Shown here in pieces: positions 16,489-24,576 of a stretch of 37,531 bases of DNA. Source of the stretch: a bacterium (GTDB lineage: Bacteria > Vulcanimicrobiota > Xenobia > Xenobiales > JADMJV01); contig JASBRJ010000047.1 of the NCBI GenBank assembly GCA_030149525.1, positions 1-37,531 on the forward strand. Reading direction: 5' to 3'. Both the position numbers and the translations under genes were made by a program. Under the pieces are notes generated by a model that was given only the letters and a program-made list of their open reading frames with translations, was not told the DNA's origin and did no database searches. Every line of letters starts with the position of its first letter. Position 1 is the first letter of the stretch.

Positions 16489-18747
16489 CTAAGGGAACGT
16501 GGGAATCGTCGTTAGAAACGGGTCGACTAAGAGCTGTACTGAGGAGTTCGTGCCCTCAATCTGGTTGCTGAGAGGGCCGGTTGACTGGCCCCACCAGTTG
16601 TTCGTTAAGTCGAAGACCCCTGTACTGAAACTGTCGATTTTGACGACGGTTGGACTGAGAAAGATATTATTGTTGATCTTATAAGGGTCTCCCCTGTCAA
16701 TTCCGGTCAGCTGAAGAGCTGTGTCGCAGCTTTGCTCGAAGTAGCAGTTTTGAAGTTCGGCTCTATCTCCCGAAAAATAGCCTAGATAAGCGCCGACAGG
16801 TGTGTTGAGAAAGCGACACTGCGAGACCTTCAAGTCATAGATAAAGACACTCAGATTAAGACCCGAGTAACCCCCTTCGAATAGGTTGTCGGTGAGGGTA
16901 AAGGCATCGCTTCCGAAGCACTCAATGCCCGCGGTGTTAAAGTCAAATGCTCGAAAGACACAATTTTCAATGCGAGCATTGGAATTGTCAATAAACAGAA
17001 GTGAGCCGTCGACACCCGCTATAGGAGCCAACCTTTCCTCTCTTACGAAGTCGATCCCGTCGAAAGTGACTTGTCCGAGAACGTTCAGAGACGTTGGGGG
17101 CCAAATTGTGGGATCGGTCCGCTCGCTGTTGAACTTTGCTGCAGAGAGGCCCGCGTTTGCCCCCTGGATGGTAACATCTCCGAGTTCAGCAAATCCGAAT
17201 TGGATAATTTTTTCGTCCTTGTTGCGGGCCGCGCGGTAATCACCTGCGGATACGGTTATGGTGCTTCCCGGCCCCGCTTTCTTTATAGCGACATCGACGG
17301 CTTCCTGAATCGTGTGAAAGTTCGTTTCGCTCGCTGGAATGTTCCGGTTTATCGAAAGATGAATGGTCTCACCGCGGAGCGAAAACCCATCCCCGCTACG
17401 AAAAGTGCCTCCTCGCCCGTCATCGAGGTCGATAAGGATATTCAGCAGGGACTGGCTCCCCTGGTACTCGATGGTGACTGCCTCAAGGAAAGCTTCCACA
17501 GTTGCCGGAGTCGCGTCTGCTGAGAGTGCCACCGTGAGCTTTGCGCTGCCTTCACCGGTGACTGTTCCTATCTGAGGAAGCTGCGGTGCACTCAAGGTTG
17601 CTATCGCCCCCGCAGGTAGTGAGGTTGTGCGGAGTGAGACAACAAGCAATCCACCGGCGAAGTCTGTCTGATCGTCGGTGACCTGCACGTTTTGTAAGCT
17701 GAAAGGCACGCCGATCTTTTGGCGTGGTAAAGGCTTCCCGGGGGGACTCTCAATAAGAATCAGGGGCGATTCGTTTTCAGGAGTCTCCGGGGGCTCGACG
17801 GTTGCCTTCACTATAAAGCTCAAATCGCCGGCACCAACTCTGACTTGAGTCATTCCTTCTGCCTCAGCCGTAAGTGTTCCGTCGGCTTCCACCGATACCA
17901 CATTCGGGTCGTCCGATAAGAAGGTGATGCCTCTACTCACCGGGTCTAGAGTTTGAACGTCGTCGTTTGAGAATGTCCCCAGCACCGATAGCTTAAGCTT
18001 GCTGCCCTTGGAAAAGGTGACCGTCTCGGGATCGGTGGAGATGCTCTTCAATGACGGGGAGACAATGACTTGAGGGGTGACGTCCACGGTTGTCTGAGCT
18101 TGTAGTTCGCCTACTCGGGCGGTGACAATGGAGGTCCCTACAGACAGGGCGGTGATTCGACCATTGCTCGTGACAACAAGATTTCCGTTGTCCACGGACC
18201 AGGTCGCCTCAGACACTTGCACAACGGACTGATCGGAGAGCCTCAGGGTCAAAGGTATATTCTGCTCGGCTCCAACCGACAACGTAAGACTGTTCGGCAA
18301 GAGAAGTTCTTCTGCGACCACGGGTTGGTGGAAAGTCCAGGAGACGGAGTTCTCTTGAGAAGCGGTCAGAGAAATGTTTGAGAAGGTCCAAAGAAGAGGG
18401 GCCCCGTTGGTGTCCAGAGCGGAAATGCGAACAGACCTCGCAGTGACCGGGACGCCCTCGATTCTCACGGTCGGCGCGAAGTCGACCACTCTCTCTAGAA
18501 GGAGCGCACCCTCACCGCCTTCACCTGAGAAGAAAAGAATCCGTAAACGCGCGGTGGCAGAGGGAACGGTCAGGACGCTCTGTGCTCTTGCAAACTGGAA
18601 GACCACGGAAGCTGATGAGGCCGATGAAGGAGTTGAGGGAACCGATGCCCCTCCCGTGGACCCACTGGCAGACTCACCAGCACCACCTCCACCACCACAA
18701 CCTAAAGCTAGGGAGCAAAGAAAAACGAGTAGCAAGATGAATCTCAA
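16489..18747 (-). CDS. Large surface lipoprotein with Ig-like domains and a beta-helix
   Basis: A 752-residue lipoprotein. TTG at 18747 has GGAGG 8 bases upstream. The lipobox LALGC is followed by a Gly/Ser/Ala-rich linker to about residue 50. Two bacterial Ig-like (BIG2-type) domains lie at about 150-225 and 230-320, each with the SxGRITA/ADGTLTA strand and a following G-T-x-x-V-x-V pattern. A third beta domain, about 340-450, resembles repeats of large adhesins (VTDDQTDFAGGLL, IDLDDGRGG). A right-handed parallel beta-helix at about 470-740 opens with FHTIQEAVDVA and has NCVF, DNLFEGG, QCRFLN, QNCYFEQ and NNIF rungs, then NNWWGQSTGP. No catalytic residues of pectate lyases stand out. It may bind or modify polysaccharide or act in attachment. 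Confidence 0.88.
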   Translation of the reverse strand: MRFILLLVFLCSLALGCGGGGGAGESASGSTGGASVPSTPSSASSASVVFQFARAQSVLTVPSATARLRILFFSGEGGEGALLLERVVDFAPTVRIEGVPVTARSVRISALDTNGAPLLWTFSNISLTASQENSVSWTFHQPVVAEELLLPNSLTLSVGAEQNIPLTLRLSDQSVVQVSEATWSVDNGNLVVTSNGRITALSVGTSIVTARVGELQAQTTVDVTPQVIVSPSLKSISTDPETVTFSKGSKLKLSVLGTFSNDDVQTLDPVSRGITFLSDDPNVVSVEADGTLTAEAEGMTQVRVGAGDLSFIVKATVEPPETPENESPLILIESPPGKPLPRQKIGVPFSLQNVQVTDDQTDFAGGLLVVSLRTTSLPAGAIATLSAPQLPQIGTVTGEGSAKLTVALSADATPATVEAFLEAVTIEYQGSQSLLNILIDLDDGRGGTFRSGDGFSLRGETIHLSINRNIPASETNFHTIQEAVDVAIKKAGPGSTITVSAGDYRAARNKDEKIIQFGFAELGDVTIQGANAGLSAAKFNSERTDPTIWPPTSLNVLGQVTFDGIDFVREERLAPIAGVDGSLLFIDNSNARIENCVFRAFDFNTAGIECFGSDAFTLTDNLFEGGYSGLNLSVFIYDLKVSQCRFLNTPVGAYLGYFSGDRAELQNCYFEQSCDTALQLTGIDRGDPYKINNNIFLSPTVVKIDSFSTGVFDLTNNWWGQSTGPLSNQIEGTNSSVQLLVDPFLTTIPTFP

Positions 18748-18871
18748 GATGAACGCCTCCGCCGGTTGGTTCGGTGAGAGTTGCTATTCTCATTTCTCGT
18801 CGGCATGGTGAAGGGTGTGGTCGGTGGGGGCCGGCTCCTTCGATTTGGTGTGCTGTATGCCGTTTGCCCTT

Positions 18872-19347
18872 CTAAGGCCCGCCGACGATCTGTCCGAGGA
18901 GTTCGATAATCCGGTTCTTATACTGAGCGTATTTTAACAGGTCGATTTCGGTCTCTTTTGAGTTGGCGAAATTCTCGTAGTTCCACTCCAGTGTTAGCGG
19001 CATGTACCAAAAATGGGCTACCAACTTTCTCGGGAATACCTCGAGGTTTTGTGCAACTGCTCGAGGAGAGATATTACGCGTTCTGCACCGGCTTCGTCGA
19101 AGTCCAGGGCCTGTTGACATTCAGCATTCCGTCGTCACACTTGCCCATTTCCAGCCTCTGGAAGCGAATTTTTTCTCACGTACACCCGGTACTAGTCGAA
19201 AAAATCCGCCTCCATAGGCAGAAAATGTACTTCCTGTGTCTCGAAATGCTGAATATCAACAGGCCCTAGGCCGCGAAGCTTCGAGAAGAATCCAGACTCG
19301 ACTTCCCACTCTTTGTCCAGGGCGGTTTCTATTTCTTCGAGCGACAT
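18872..19347 (-). pseudogene. Small gene disrupted by palindromic insertion and frameshift
   Basis: From ATG 19347 the frame reads MSLEEIETALDKEWEVESGF, then stops at 19192-19194 inside the 162-bp palindrome at 19106-19267. If that palindrome is removed, the frame continues without a break as KLRGL-DFDEAGAERVISLLEQLHKTS. A single-base loss near 19045-19050 then shifts it. The other frame carries on with VFPRKLVAHFWYMPLTLEW to a normal stop at 18872. The rebuilt protein is about 104 residues, soluble and mostly helical. It starts 18 bases after the HNH gene stop, so it was probably co-transcribed with it. Family not recognised; an immunity or partner role is only a guess. Confidence 0.7.
19106..19267. 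mobile_element. 162-bp palindromic MITE-like insertion
   Basis: The outer ends are inverted copies of AGGGCCTGTTGAYATTCAGC. The two arms, about 19106-19175 and 19197-19267, pair over roughly 70 bases with about 70% identity by hand count: a near-perfect outer 25 bases, a divergent stretch, then a matching inner part (GGCGGATTTTTTC against GAAGCGAATTTTTTC). A spacer of about 20 bases separates them. The length is an exact multiple of three. It holds no transposase. Arms read in the same phase give similar peptides (GPVDIQH...HFLPMEADFF and GPVDIQH...HFQPLEANFF). No clear target duplication is seen. Confidence 0.72.
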
Positions 19348-19365
19348 AGCGTTTGTGCTCTCCAG

Positions 19366-21060
19366 TTAGGCCGACACTGCTGACCAGTCGATGCCGCACC
19401 TGGCTTTATAGGAATTGTGCTCCCCACCGGTCCAGCCTATTTCATAATCGAGCCACTCCGCAATATGCAGATCGACCTGGCGGTCTAAGCGGCTCCCGAA
19501 CTGGTCAAAGAAGAGCAGTCTGCCGTCGGATTGACGTTCGATTTTGAGGAGCCCGTCGTGAGTGTTTTTGTGGCAGGCGGAGCACAGGCCTATGAGGTTT
19601 CCGGGCTCGGTTTTTCCGCCTTTGGAGAAGCTTTCCAGGTGATGGATGTGGAGCCAAATTCGATTCGGGCATCCCGGGGTGCTACAGCACCAACAGTCCC
19701 GGCGCAAGATCTCTCTTGACTGGGCTTTGGTGGTGCTTCGGGCGTTGATGGTGAAGCGGACTCTGGTGCTTGCCCACGGGTTCTTGATAGGGTCAAGCTG
19801 AACCCGGTGCGGGTCCAGTTGGGATATCCATTCTTCGTTGAGAGAGGCAACACCCAGTGCATCGGCCAGTAGTTCGGCGGCGCGTTCGGAATCGACCCGG
19901 TGCGGGTTCGTTGGAGAGATGATCTTTCCATCGCCGCGCTCACCCAAGGCCTCGGTCAGGAACGCGGCAGTATCTTTAGACCCGACCCGGTGCGGGTTCA
20001 CCCGAGAGATGAATTCTTCATTGATTGCGGTGGTACCGTGGGCGTTGCTAAGCATTGGGGCAGCGCGTTCGGTTTGAACCCGGTGCGGGTCCATCCCAGT
20101 GACAAGCTTTTCTTCGAACGAATCAGCGCCGAGGACTCCGGCCAGAACATTGGCAGTATGTTCGGGCCCGACCCGGTGCGGGCCCATTTGAGCGATGAGC
20201 CCTTCATTGAACTCACTCCCCAAGGCCTGGATCAAAAGTTCATCAGCATGCCCCGACTGAACCCGGCGCGGGTCCAACTCAAAGCACTCAGGAACATCAT
20301 CATCAGCCTCAATAAGCCCCATCTCCACAGCGGTTTCTCTGGCTTCGGCCACCACGGGAATGAGTCGAGCCCGCTCCGCCTGGAGATCCTTATCGGCCTC
20401 CTCAAGGACCTTGGCCTTCGACTCTTCGTCGAGCGGATGATTGGCTTGATACGAAGTGAGAAGTTCTTTCATGAACTCAGCATGAGTCATGGCCTTATCT
20501 TGTTTCAGACAGAACGCTCGCTTAGCGGCATCGTACAGAACACTCGTTTCCGGGTCGAAGGGACATTGAAAGTAGGACCGATAGGCGGTCTCTTCCAGGT
20601 CCACTTCGCCCGGCACGGCTCCAGGCGGAGTCTTACTCACCAACGCCTGAATCTGCTTATCGTTGTAACGTCCGGCAAGTTGCAACCAATATTCCTCGGT
20701 TTCCTCAACGGCAACCCGAACAATCTCCCTCAGCTTCCCCCAGGCGATTCGACCCTCTTCTGCAGCCAACGACAACTCAGGCAAGAGAATCAGGGCTCGA
20801 GCGACCCGCTTAAACTCGTTGGCCTCCCGCTTCTCCATGCCCAGCTTCGCCACAGCATAATGAGTAGAACACGAACAGCCATGCTTTTTGAAGTCGCCGG
20901 TCTCCTGAATCGCCAACAAGCAACGACCCAGCGTAAGCCGGCTGGAAGTTAGCGTTCCAACGGCTCGCAAAGCCAGGTTGTGACGCACTCGCTCACCCAT
21001 GGAAATCAGCTCGGCAAGTCGGAATCTCTTGGGGTCTATGGATAAGGGTCTCAGGCTCAT
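19366..21060 (-). CDS. HNH endonuclease-like protein with five tandem PHRV repeats
   Basis: A 564-residue protein. ATG at 21060 is preferred (GAGGAG about 7 bases upstream) over the ATG at 21108. Residues about 10-200 are a helical domain resembling the DUF222/13E12 region that precedes HNH in many bacterial proteins (SSRLTLGRCLLAIQETG, EGRIAWGKLREIVRVA). Residues about 262-420 are five tandem 30-31-residue repeats, each opening with P[HR]RV. The HNH nuclease core is at about 471-503: HIHHLESFSKGG, then GNLIGLCSACHKNTHDG, preceded by a Cys-rich CWCCSTPGC that could bind zinc. Catalytic His residues are present. Possible roles are DNA cleavage in defence, mobility or competition. No phage or transposon genes surround it. 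Confidence 0.88.
   Translation of the reverse strand: MSLRPLSIDPKRFRLAELISMGERVRHNLALRAVGTLTSSRLTLGRCLLAIQETGDFKKHGCSCSTHYAVAKLGMEKREANEFKRVARALILLPELSLAAEEGRIAWGKLREIVRVAVEETEEYWLQLAGRYNDKQIQALVSKTPPGAVPGEVDLEETAYRSYFQCPFDPETSVLYDAAKRAFCLKQDKAMTHAEFMKELLTSYQANHPLDEESKAKVLEEADKDLQAERARLIPVVAEARETAVEMGLIEADDDVPECFELDPRRVQSGHADELLIQALGSEFNEGLIAQMGPHRVGPEHTANVLAGVLGADSFEEKLVTGMDPHRVQTERAAPMLSNAHGTTAINEEFISRVNPHRVGSKDTAAFLTEALGERGDGKIISPTNPHRVDSERAAELLADALGVASLNEEWISQLDPHRVQLDPIKNPWASTRVRFTINARSTTKAQSREILRRDCWCCSTPGCPNRIWLHIHHLESFSKGGKTEPGNLIGLCSACHKNTHDGLLKIERQSDGRLLFFDQFGSRLDRQVDLHIAEWLDYEIGWTGGEHNSYKARCGIDWSAVSA
19802..20273 (-). repeat. In-frame tandem repeats, period 90-93 bp, inside the HNH gene
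   Basis: The plus-strand word ACCCGGTGCGGGT or a one-base variant recurs at 19802, 19895, 19985, 20078, 20171 and 20261, at spacings of 93, 90, 93, 93 and 90. These encode the PHRV (once PRRV) motif and bound five units of 30-31 residues. Between the words the sequence varies, but it keeps a pattern of xxxxAAxLLAxALG followed by NEExIS. All spacings are multiples of three. Confidence 0.9.
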
Positions 21061-21273
21061 ATTCGGCTCCTCAAAAGAAGGTTTTGTACAGCACAAGAAC
21101 GGCTTCATAAAGCCATTTTTGTCAACTGTAGTACCTTCGACGGAGCCCTCCTCAGACCTCGCAAAGTCAGGGTGGATTTGGGGCTTTTTCGAGAGAAATG
21201 AGGATCAAATTCCCCCGGATTGATTGGGAGAGATTTGTGGAGGGGAAGGTGTTACTTAGTGGCTGAGAGTCAC

Positions 21274-21837
21274 CTACTCACTGAGGTATTCGTCAATCCA
21301 AAAGGGGTGAGAGAATTCACCATGGCGGGAGCTGAGCAGGCTTCGTAGGTAGCCTGAACTATTGTTTTCGAAGAACGCGCTCGGGCAAAGTTCAATCCAT
21401 ACTTCGACAGCTTTCTCCATTTCTTTCAGAGGGTTTACTGGCCGGGGCTCCTGCTGCTGTGGGCAGATGCTCGATGCGATTTGCAAGATGAGGAACTCCC
21501 AGATAGGCATTGTCTGAGTCTTGAACTGAGAGCTATCGGAAAAACTGAACTCGCCTCGATTGCCCGGCGATTCACTATGAAGCAGTAGCCAGAGGGTCAA
21601 GCTTTCATGATCAAACATCTCAGACTCTTGGAATTGAAGATGGTCTCGAGTTCGCTTCTTCCATCCCTCACTGAGAGGGCTTGCGGCCAAGCAAATCTCT
21701 ACAGATTCACTAAAAAGGGCTTCGATGGAAGAGAGTTCCTTCATCAATTCTCGGTTGATGGGAAACTCTTTTAAAGGGGCACAGCGCCACAGGCAAACAA
21801 GAAACTTGATTCCCCACAAAGCTGCATGAATGTCCAT
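21274..21837 (-). CDS. Hypothetical cytosolic protein
   Basis: A 187-residue protein with ATG at 21837. It has no signal peptide and no long hydrophobic helix. It is helical and acidic, with Trp-rich patches (TLWLLLHSESPG, PIWEFLILQIASSICP, VEVWIELCPSAFFE). The codon pattern and the lack of an open opposite frame support real coding. It resembles no family I recognise. It lies upstream of the HNH gene on the same strand, separated by about 210 bases in which I see no further gene, so a functional link is uncertain. Confidence 0.62.
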   Translation of the reverse strand: MDIHAALWGIKFLVCLWRCAPLKEFPINRELMKELSSIEALFSESVEICLAASPLSEGWKKRTRDHLQFQESEMFDHESLTLWLLLHSESPGNRGEFSFSDSSQFKTQTMPIWEFLILQIASSICPQQQEPRPVNPLKEMEKAVEVWIELCPSAFFENNSSGYLRSLLSSRHGEFSHPFWIDEYLSE

Positions 21838-21910
21838 TTAGATGGAACCTTCGAGTAAAAGGGTTCTGAAAGGTTCAATACCGGCGCAGCCATTAGCCAG
21901 GTCATCAAAA

Positions 21911-21940
21911 TTGCGACTTGTGAAGTTCGAGGAGTCGCAA
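21911..21940 (-). terminator. Hairpin followed by T-run after the 21962-22603 gene
   Basis: TTGCGACT at 21911-21918 pairs perfectly with AGTCGCAA at 21933-21940. Read on the minus strand, the stem is directly followed by TTTT, and it begins 21 bases after the stop of the exported protein gene. This fits an intrinsic terminator, although the 14-base loop is long and the stem only moderately stable. Confidence 0.5.
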
Positions 21941-21961
21941 ACGATATTCATCGAGACTGAT

Positions 21962-22603
21962 TCAGCTGTCGGAGGACTTTAACCCTCCCCCTGACTCCAA
22001 AAAGCTCAAGTAGAAACCACTAACGCGCTCCCCCACAAAATCAACCCTCACCCAATGCTTTCGCGAATGGGGCAACCGGACCACGATGAAGTCCTCTTCG
22101 ACCCTTACCGTTCGCCCGATTTTGCACTCCGAATCGAACGTGATGTGAAGAGTCGATATCTTTGCAGGCGCCTCTGCCCAATCCAGCCCGAGTCTCGTGG
22201 TAACTTCGAGGCGAGATTGTCCAAGCGCCAGTCCGGGCTCAAGCACCCAGTCAGTGAAGTCGACGGTTCTCTCGGCCTTACCCTCTCGGTGGTAGTTTGA
22301 GTATCGCTTTAGTTGGTGCCAGACGGCAGGGTCTGGCGCCTGAAGAGAAAGGCTCTCAAGGGTTCTGGTTTCTACGTTGTAGGTCACCCCCAGGAGGGAG
22401 TCATTCCGTCCGAGGAAGGTGACGCCCACAATTCCGGGCAGATTGCGGAGACTCTGTACGCCAAATCCCAGGACGTTTCGAAGGTCTCCAATGTTTTGTC
22501 CCAGATGAGCCTCTCCGAGACCGCAGCAGGGCACCCCCGGTTCAGCGTAGACTGGCGCCCTCGCGACCAGGAGGAGAAGCAAGAGCGACACCAAGCGCCT
22601 CAT
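21962..22603 (-). CDS. Exported hypothetical protein
   Basis: A 213-residue protein with a clear signal peptide (LVSLLLLLLVARAPVYAEPG, cut near residue 20). The mature part begins with a CCGLGEAHLGQNIGDLRNVLG segment and appears to hold two similar halves. Each has an AxLGQxxxDLRxxLG-like or ALGQSRLEVTTRLGL helix followed by beta strands. Such repeats occur in small periplasmic domains that bind other proteins or lipids. The ATG overlaps the acyl-CoA synthetase stop by one base (TAATG), so translation is probably coupled. Function unknown. Confidence 0.72.
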   Translation of the reverse strand: MRRLVSLLLLLLVARAPVYAEPGVPCCGLGEAHLGQNIGDLRNVLGFGVQSLRNLPGIVGVTFLGRNDSLLGVTYNVETRTLESLSLQAPDPAVWHQLKRYSNYHREGKAERTVDFTDWVLEPGLALGQSRLEVTTRLGLDWAEAPAKISTLHITFDSECKIGRTVRVEEDFIVVRLPHSRKHWVRVDFVGERVSGFYLSFLESGGGLKSSDS

Positions 22604-24549
22604 TACAAAACCCCCGAAACCTTCCCAATCTCCCTCAACTCAACCCGCACAGCAAACACCCCAAACGCCTCTTCCAGCGCCTTGCGATGACTCTCCAGGT
22701 TCTCCACTTGCACATCCACAAGCGTTCCATACTGCTTGTGCCCTTCGGCCTTGATGCGGATCTCGCCTAAGCCGTCGATTTTGCCGGTAGCCTCGGTGAG
22801 GACTTCTTCGATCTGTTGGCGGGCCAGGGCGGGTTTGAAGATTTTGCCTACGGGGGTGAGGGGGAGTTCGCTGATGATGTAGATTTTCTTGGGGACGGCG
22901 GCCCGTTCGCCGATTTTGTCCTTGGCGAATTCCAGCAGTTCCTCTTCACTGACTTTTGCCCCGGGCTCAAGTTGAACATAGGCCACGGGAACCTCACCGG
23001 AGTGAGCGTCGGGGCGACCGACGGCGGCTGCCATAGACACTTGAGGATGCTCCACCAGAGGGTCCTCAATCAGTTTGGGGTCGATGTTATGACCGCCACG
23101 AATGATGATCTCTTTCTTGCGTCCGGTGAGCCACAGATAATGCTGGGCATCCATTCGGCCGAGATCGCCGGTGTTGAGCCAGACGCCCTTGCCGTCGCCG
23201 TCGTCCACCCACAAACCCTTATTATGAAACTCATCCTTGTAACCGGGGAAGACGTTGGGGCCGCGAACCACCACGGCACCGATTTCGTCGACCTTACAGT
23301 CTCGTTCGAAATTGCCGTCCTCGCCCAGAATCACAGTCTTCATCTCCTGATAGGGAAGGCGCAACCCCACCGAACCGATGCGACGCTCGCCGTGAAGTGG
23401 GTTGGCCGAGGAAACACAGGTGCCCTCGGTGAGACCGTATCCCTCGATGATGCTCAAACCCGTGCGCTTTTGAAACTGGTTGAACACCTCCACCGGCATG
23501 GGCGCGGCTCCGCAAATGCACCCTTCCAACGACGACACATCCGACTCTTCCAAAGGCTTGTTTAAGAGGTTGGCATAGACGGTGGGGACACCGCTGAAGA
23601 AGTTGACCTTATAGCGGTCCACGATTTTCCAAAAGTTGTCCAGGATGCCCTCACCACGATAACCGGCGGGCGACCCGAGAATGGTGGTTCCGCCGGAGGC
23701 AAATGGAGTGAGACCGGTGAGAATAACGGCGTTGACATGGAAAAACGGAAGGCCGCAAAACAGCGTCTTTCCTTCAAGTCCTGCCAACTGAGTGGTGGCC
23801 CAGGCGTTGTAAACTTCATTGCCGTGGGTGTGCTGGGCGAGTTTGGGGATTCCGGTGGTTCCGCCGGTGTGAAAGAAGGACGCGATGTCGCTTGAGGCGG
23901 CCACTCTTTTACTCACGAGCGCACCGCTCGGCTGAAGGGCCAAGAGTTTGTCGAAGTCATGAACCGGAACCTTCGGTTTGGTCACACCCTTGCCGGCTTT
24001 CCAGGCGAGGGCCGGAGCGAGCAGGCTCTTAGGAAAGTCCAGGTACTGCCCGATTTTTATCGTGAGGACCGTCTCAAGGGTGGGCACCTGATCCACAATA
24101 GAGGCCACCTTGTTCCAGATGTCCGTCTTCACAAAGGGGCCTAGAGTCACCAGCACTTTGGTACCGGCAGCCTTCATAATGTCCGCCATAACTTCCGGCT
24201 CCAGCAGGGGGTTGATGGGGTTCACGATGCCCACCGCTTCGGCTCCGAAGAGAGTGAAAATCGTTTGAGGCAGATTGGGCAGAATGAAGGATACGACATC
24301 CTCTTCACCCACGCCTAACTCGGTAAAAAGGTTGGCCGCGCGGTGAATGTTGGCAAGAACATCTTTGAAAGTGTAATCCCGAGAGTTCTTGTAATCGGTG
24401 CCCTGGAAGATGTAGCGAAGGGCGATCTGATCGGAGTGTTTTTCAGCGCTTTCTTTGATAGCCGCGTAGGTGCTTGGGGCGAGTTGGTGCTCGGAAAGCG
24501 GCTTCTTCTCAACTTCGAGAATGTCGTCGATAGTGGAAATGGAAAACAT
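22603..24549 (-). CDS. Acyl-CoA synthetase (AMP-forming)
   Basis: A 648-residue member of the ANL superfamily. It activates a carboxylic acid with ATP to an acyl-adenylate and then a CoA thioester. Motifs: P-loop HTGGTTGIPK at 227-236, EGYGLTEGT, NTGDLGRMD, GRKKEIIIRGGHNIDP and the final catalytic lysine in LTPVGKIFKPAL. NPINPLLEPE and HGNEVYNAW match a distinct group of about 630-residue acyl-CoA synthetases that act on medium-chain or branched acids; the exact substrate is not readable. ATG at 24549 has AGGAGG about 5 bases upstream. The C-terminal 50 residues after the core are an extra tail. Confidence 0.93.
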   Translation of the reverse strand: MFSISTIDDILEVEKKPLSEHQLAPSTYAAIKESAEKHSDQIALRYIFQGTDYKNSRDYTFKDVLANIHRAANLFTELGVGEEDVVSFILPNLPQTIFTLFGAEAVGIVNPINPLLEPEVMADIMKAAGTKVLVTLGPFVKTDIWNKVASIVDQVPTLETVLTIKIGQYLDFPKSLLAPALAWKAGKGVTKPKVPVHDFDKLLALQPSGALVSKRVAASSDIASFFHTGGTTGIPKLAQHTHGNEVYNAWATTQLAGLEGKTLFCGLPFFHVNAVILTGLTPFASGGTTILGSPAGYRGEGILDNFWKIVDRYKVNFFSGVPTVYANLLNKPLEESDVSSLEGCICGAAPMPVEVFNQFQKRTGLSIIEGYGLTEGTCVSSANPLHGERRIGSVGLRLPYQEMKTVILGEDGNFERDCKVDEIGAVVVRGPNVFPGYKDEFHNKGLWVDDGDGKGVWLNTGDLGRMDAQHYLWLTGRKKEIIIRGGHNIDPKLIEDPLVEHPQVSMAAAVGRPDAHSGEVPVAYVQLEPGAKVSEEELLEFAKDKIGERAAVPKKIYIISELPLTPVGKIFKPALARQQIEEVLTEATGKIDGLGEIRIKAEGHKQYGTLVDVQVENLESHRKALEEAFGVFAVRVELREIGKVSGVL

Positions 24550-24576
24550 AGAACCCTCCTGATGTTCAAACCAAAA

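Noticed and set aside
19802-20273. Regularly spaced repeats that could suggest a CRISPR array
   Set aside because: The repeat word is only 13 bases with about 80-base spacing, all spacings are multiples of three, and the whole stretch is one open coding frame between two domains. There are no cas genes.
19900-20952. A 350-codon open frame on the plus strand
   Set aside because: It is antisense to the HNH gene and its apparent repeats are the reverse reading of the PHRV units. It lacks a ribosome site and any recognisable family.
21101-21125. Small stem GGCTT-CATA-AAGCC followed by ATTTTT on plus, and TTGACA on minus
   Set aside because: No plus-strand gene ends here, and the TTGACA has no -10 box at a suitable distance, so neither a terminator nor a promoter can be supported.
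22816-23565. A 249-codon open frame opposite the acyl-CoA synthetase
   Set aside because: It lies fully inside a gene with all family motifs on the other strand; its peptide has no domain.
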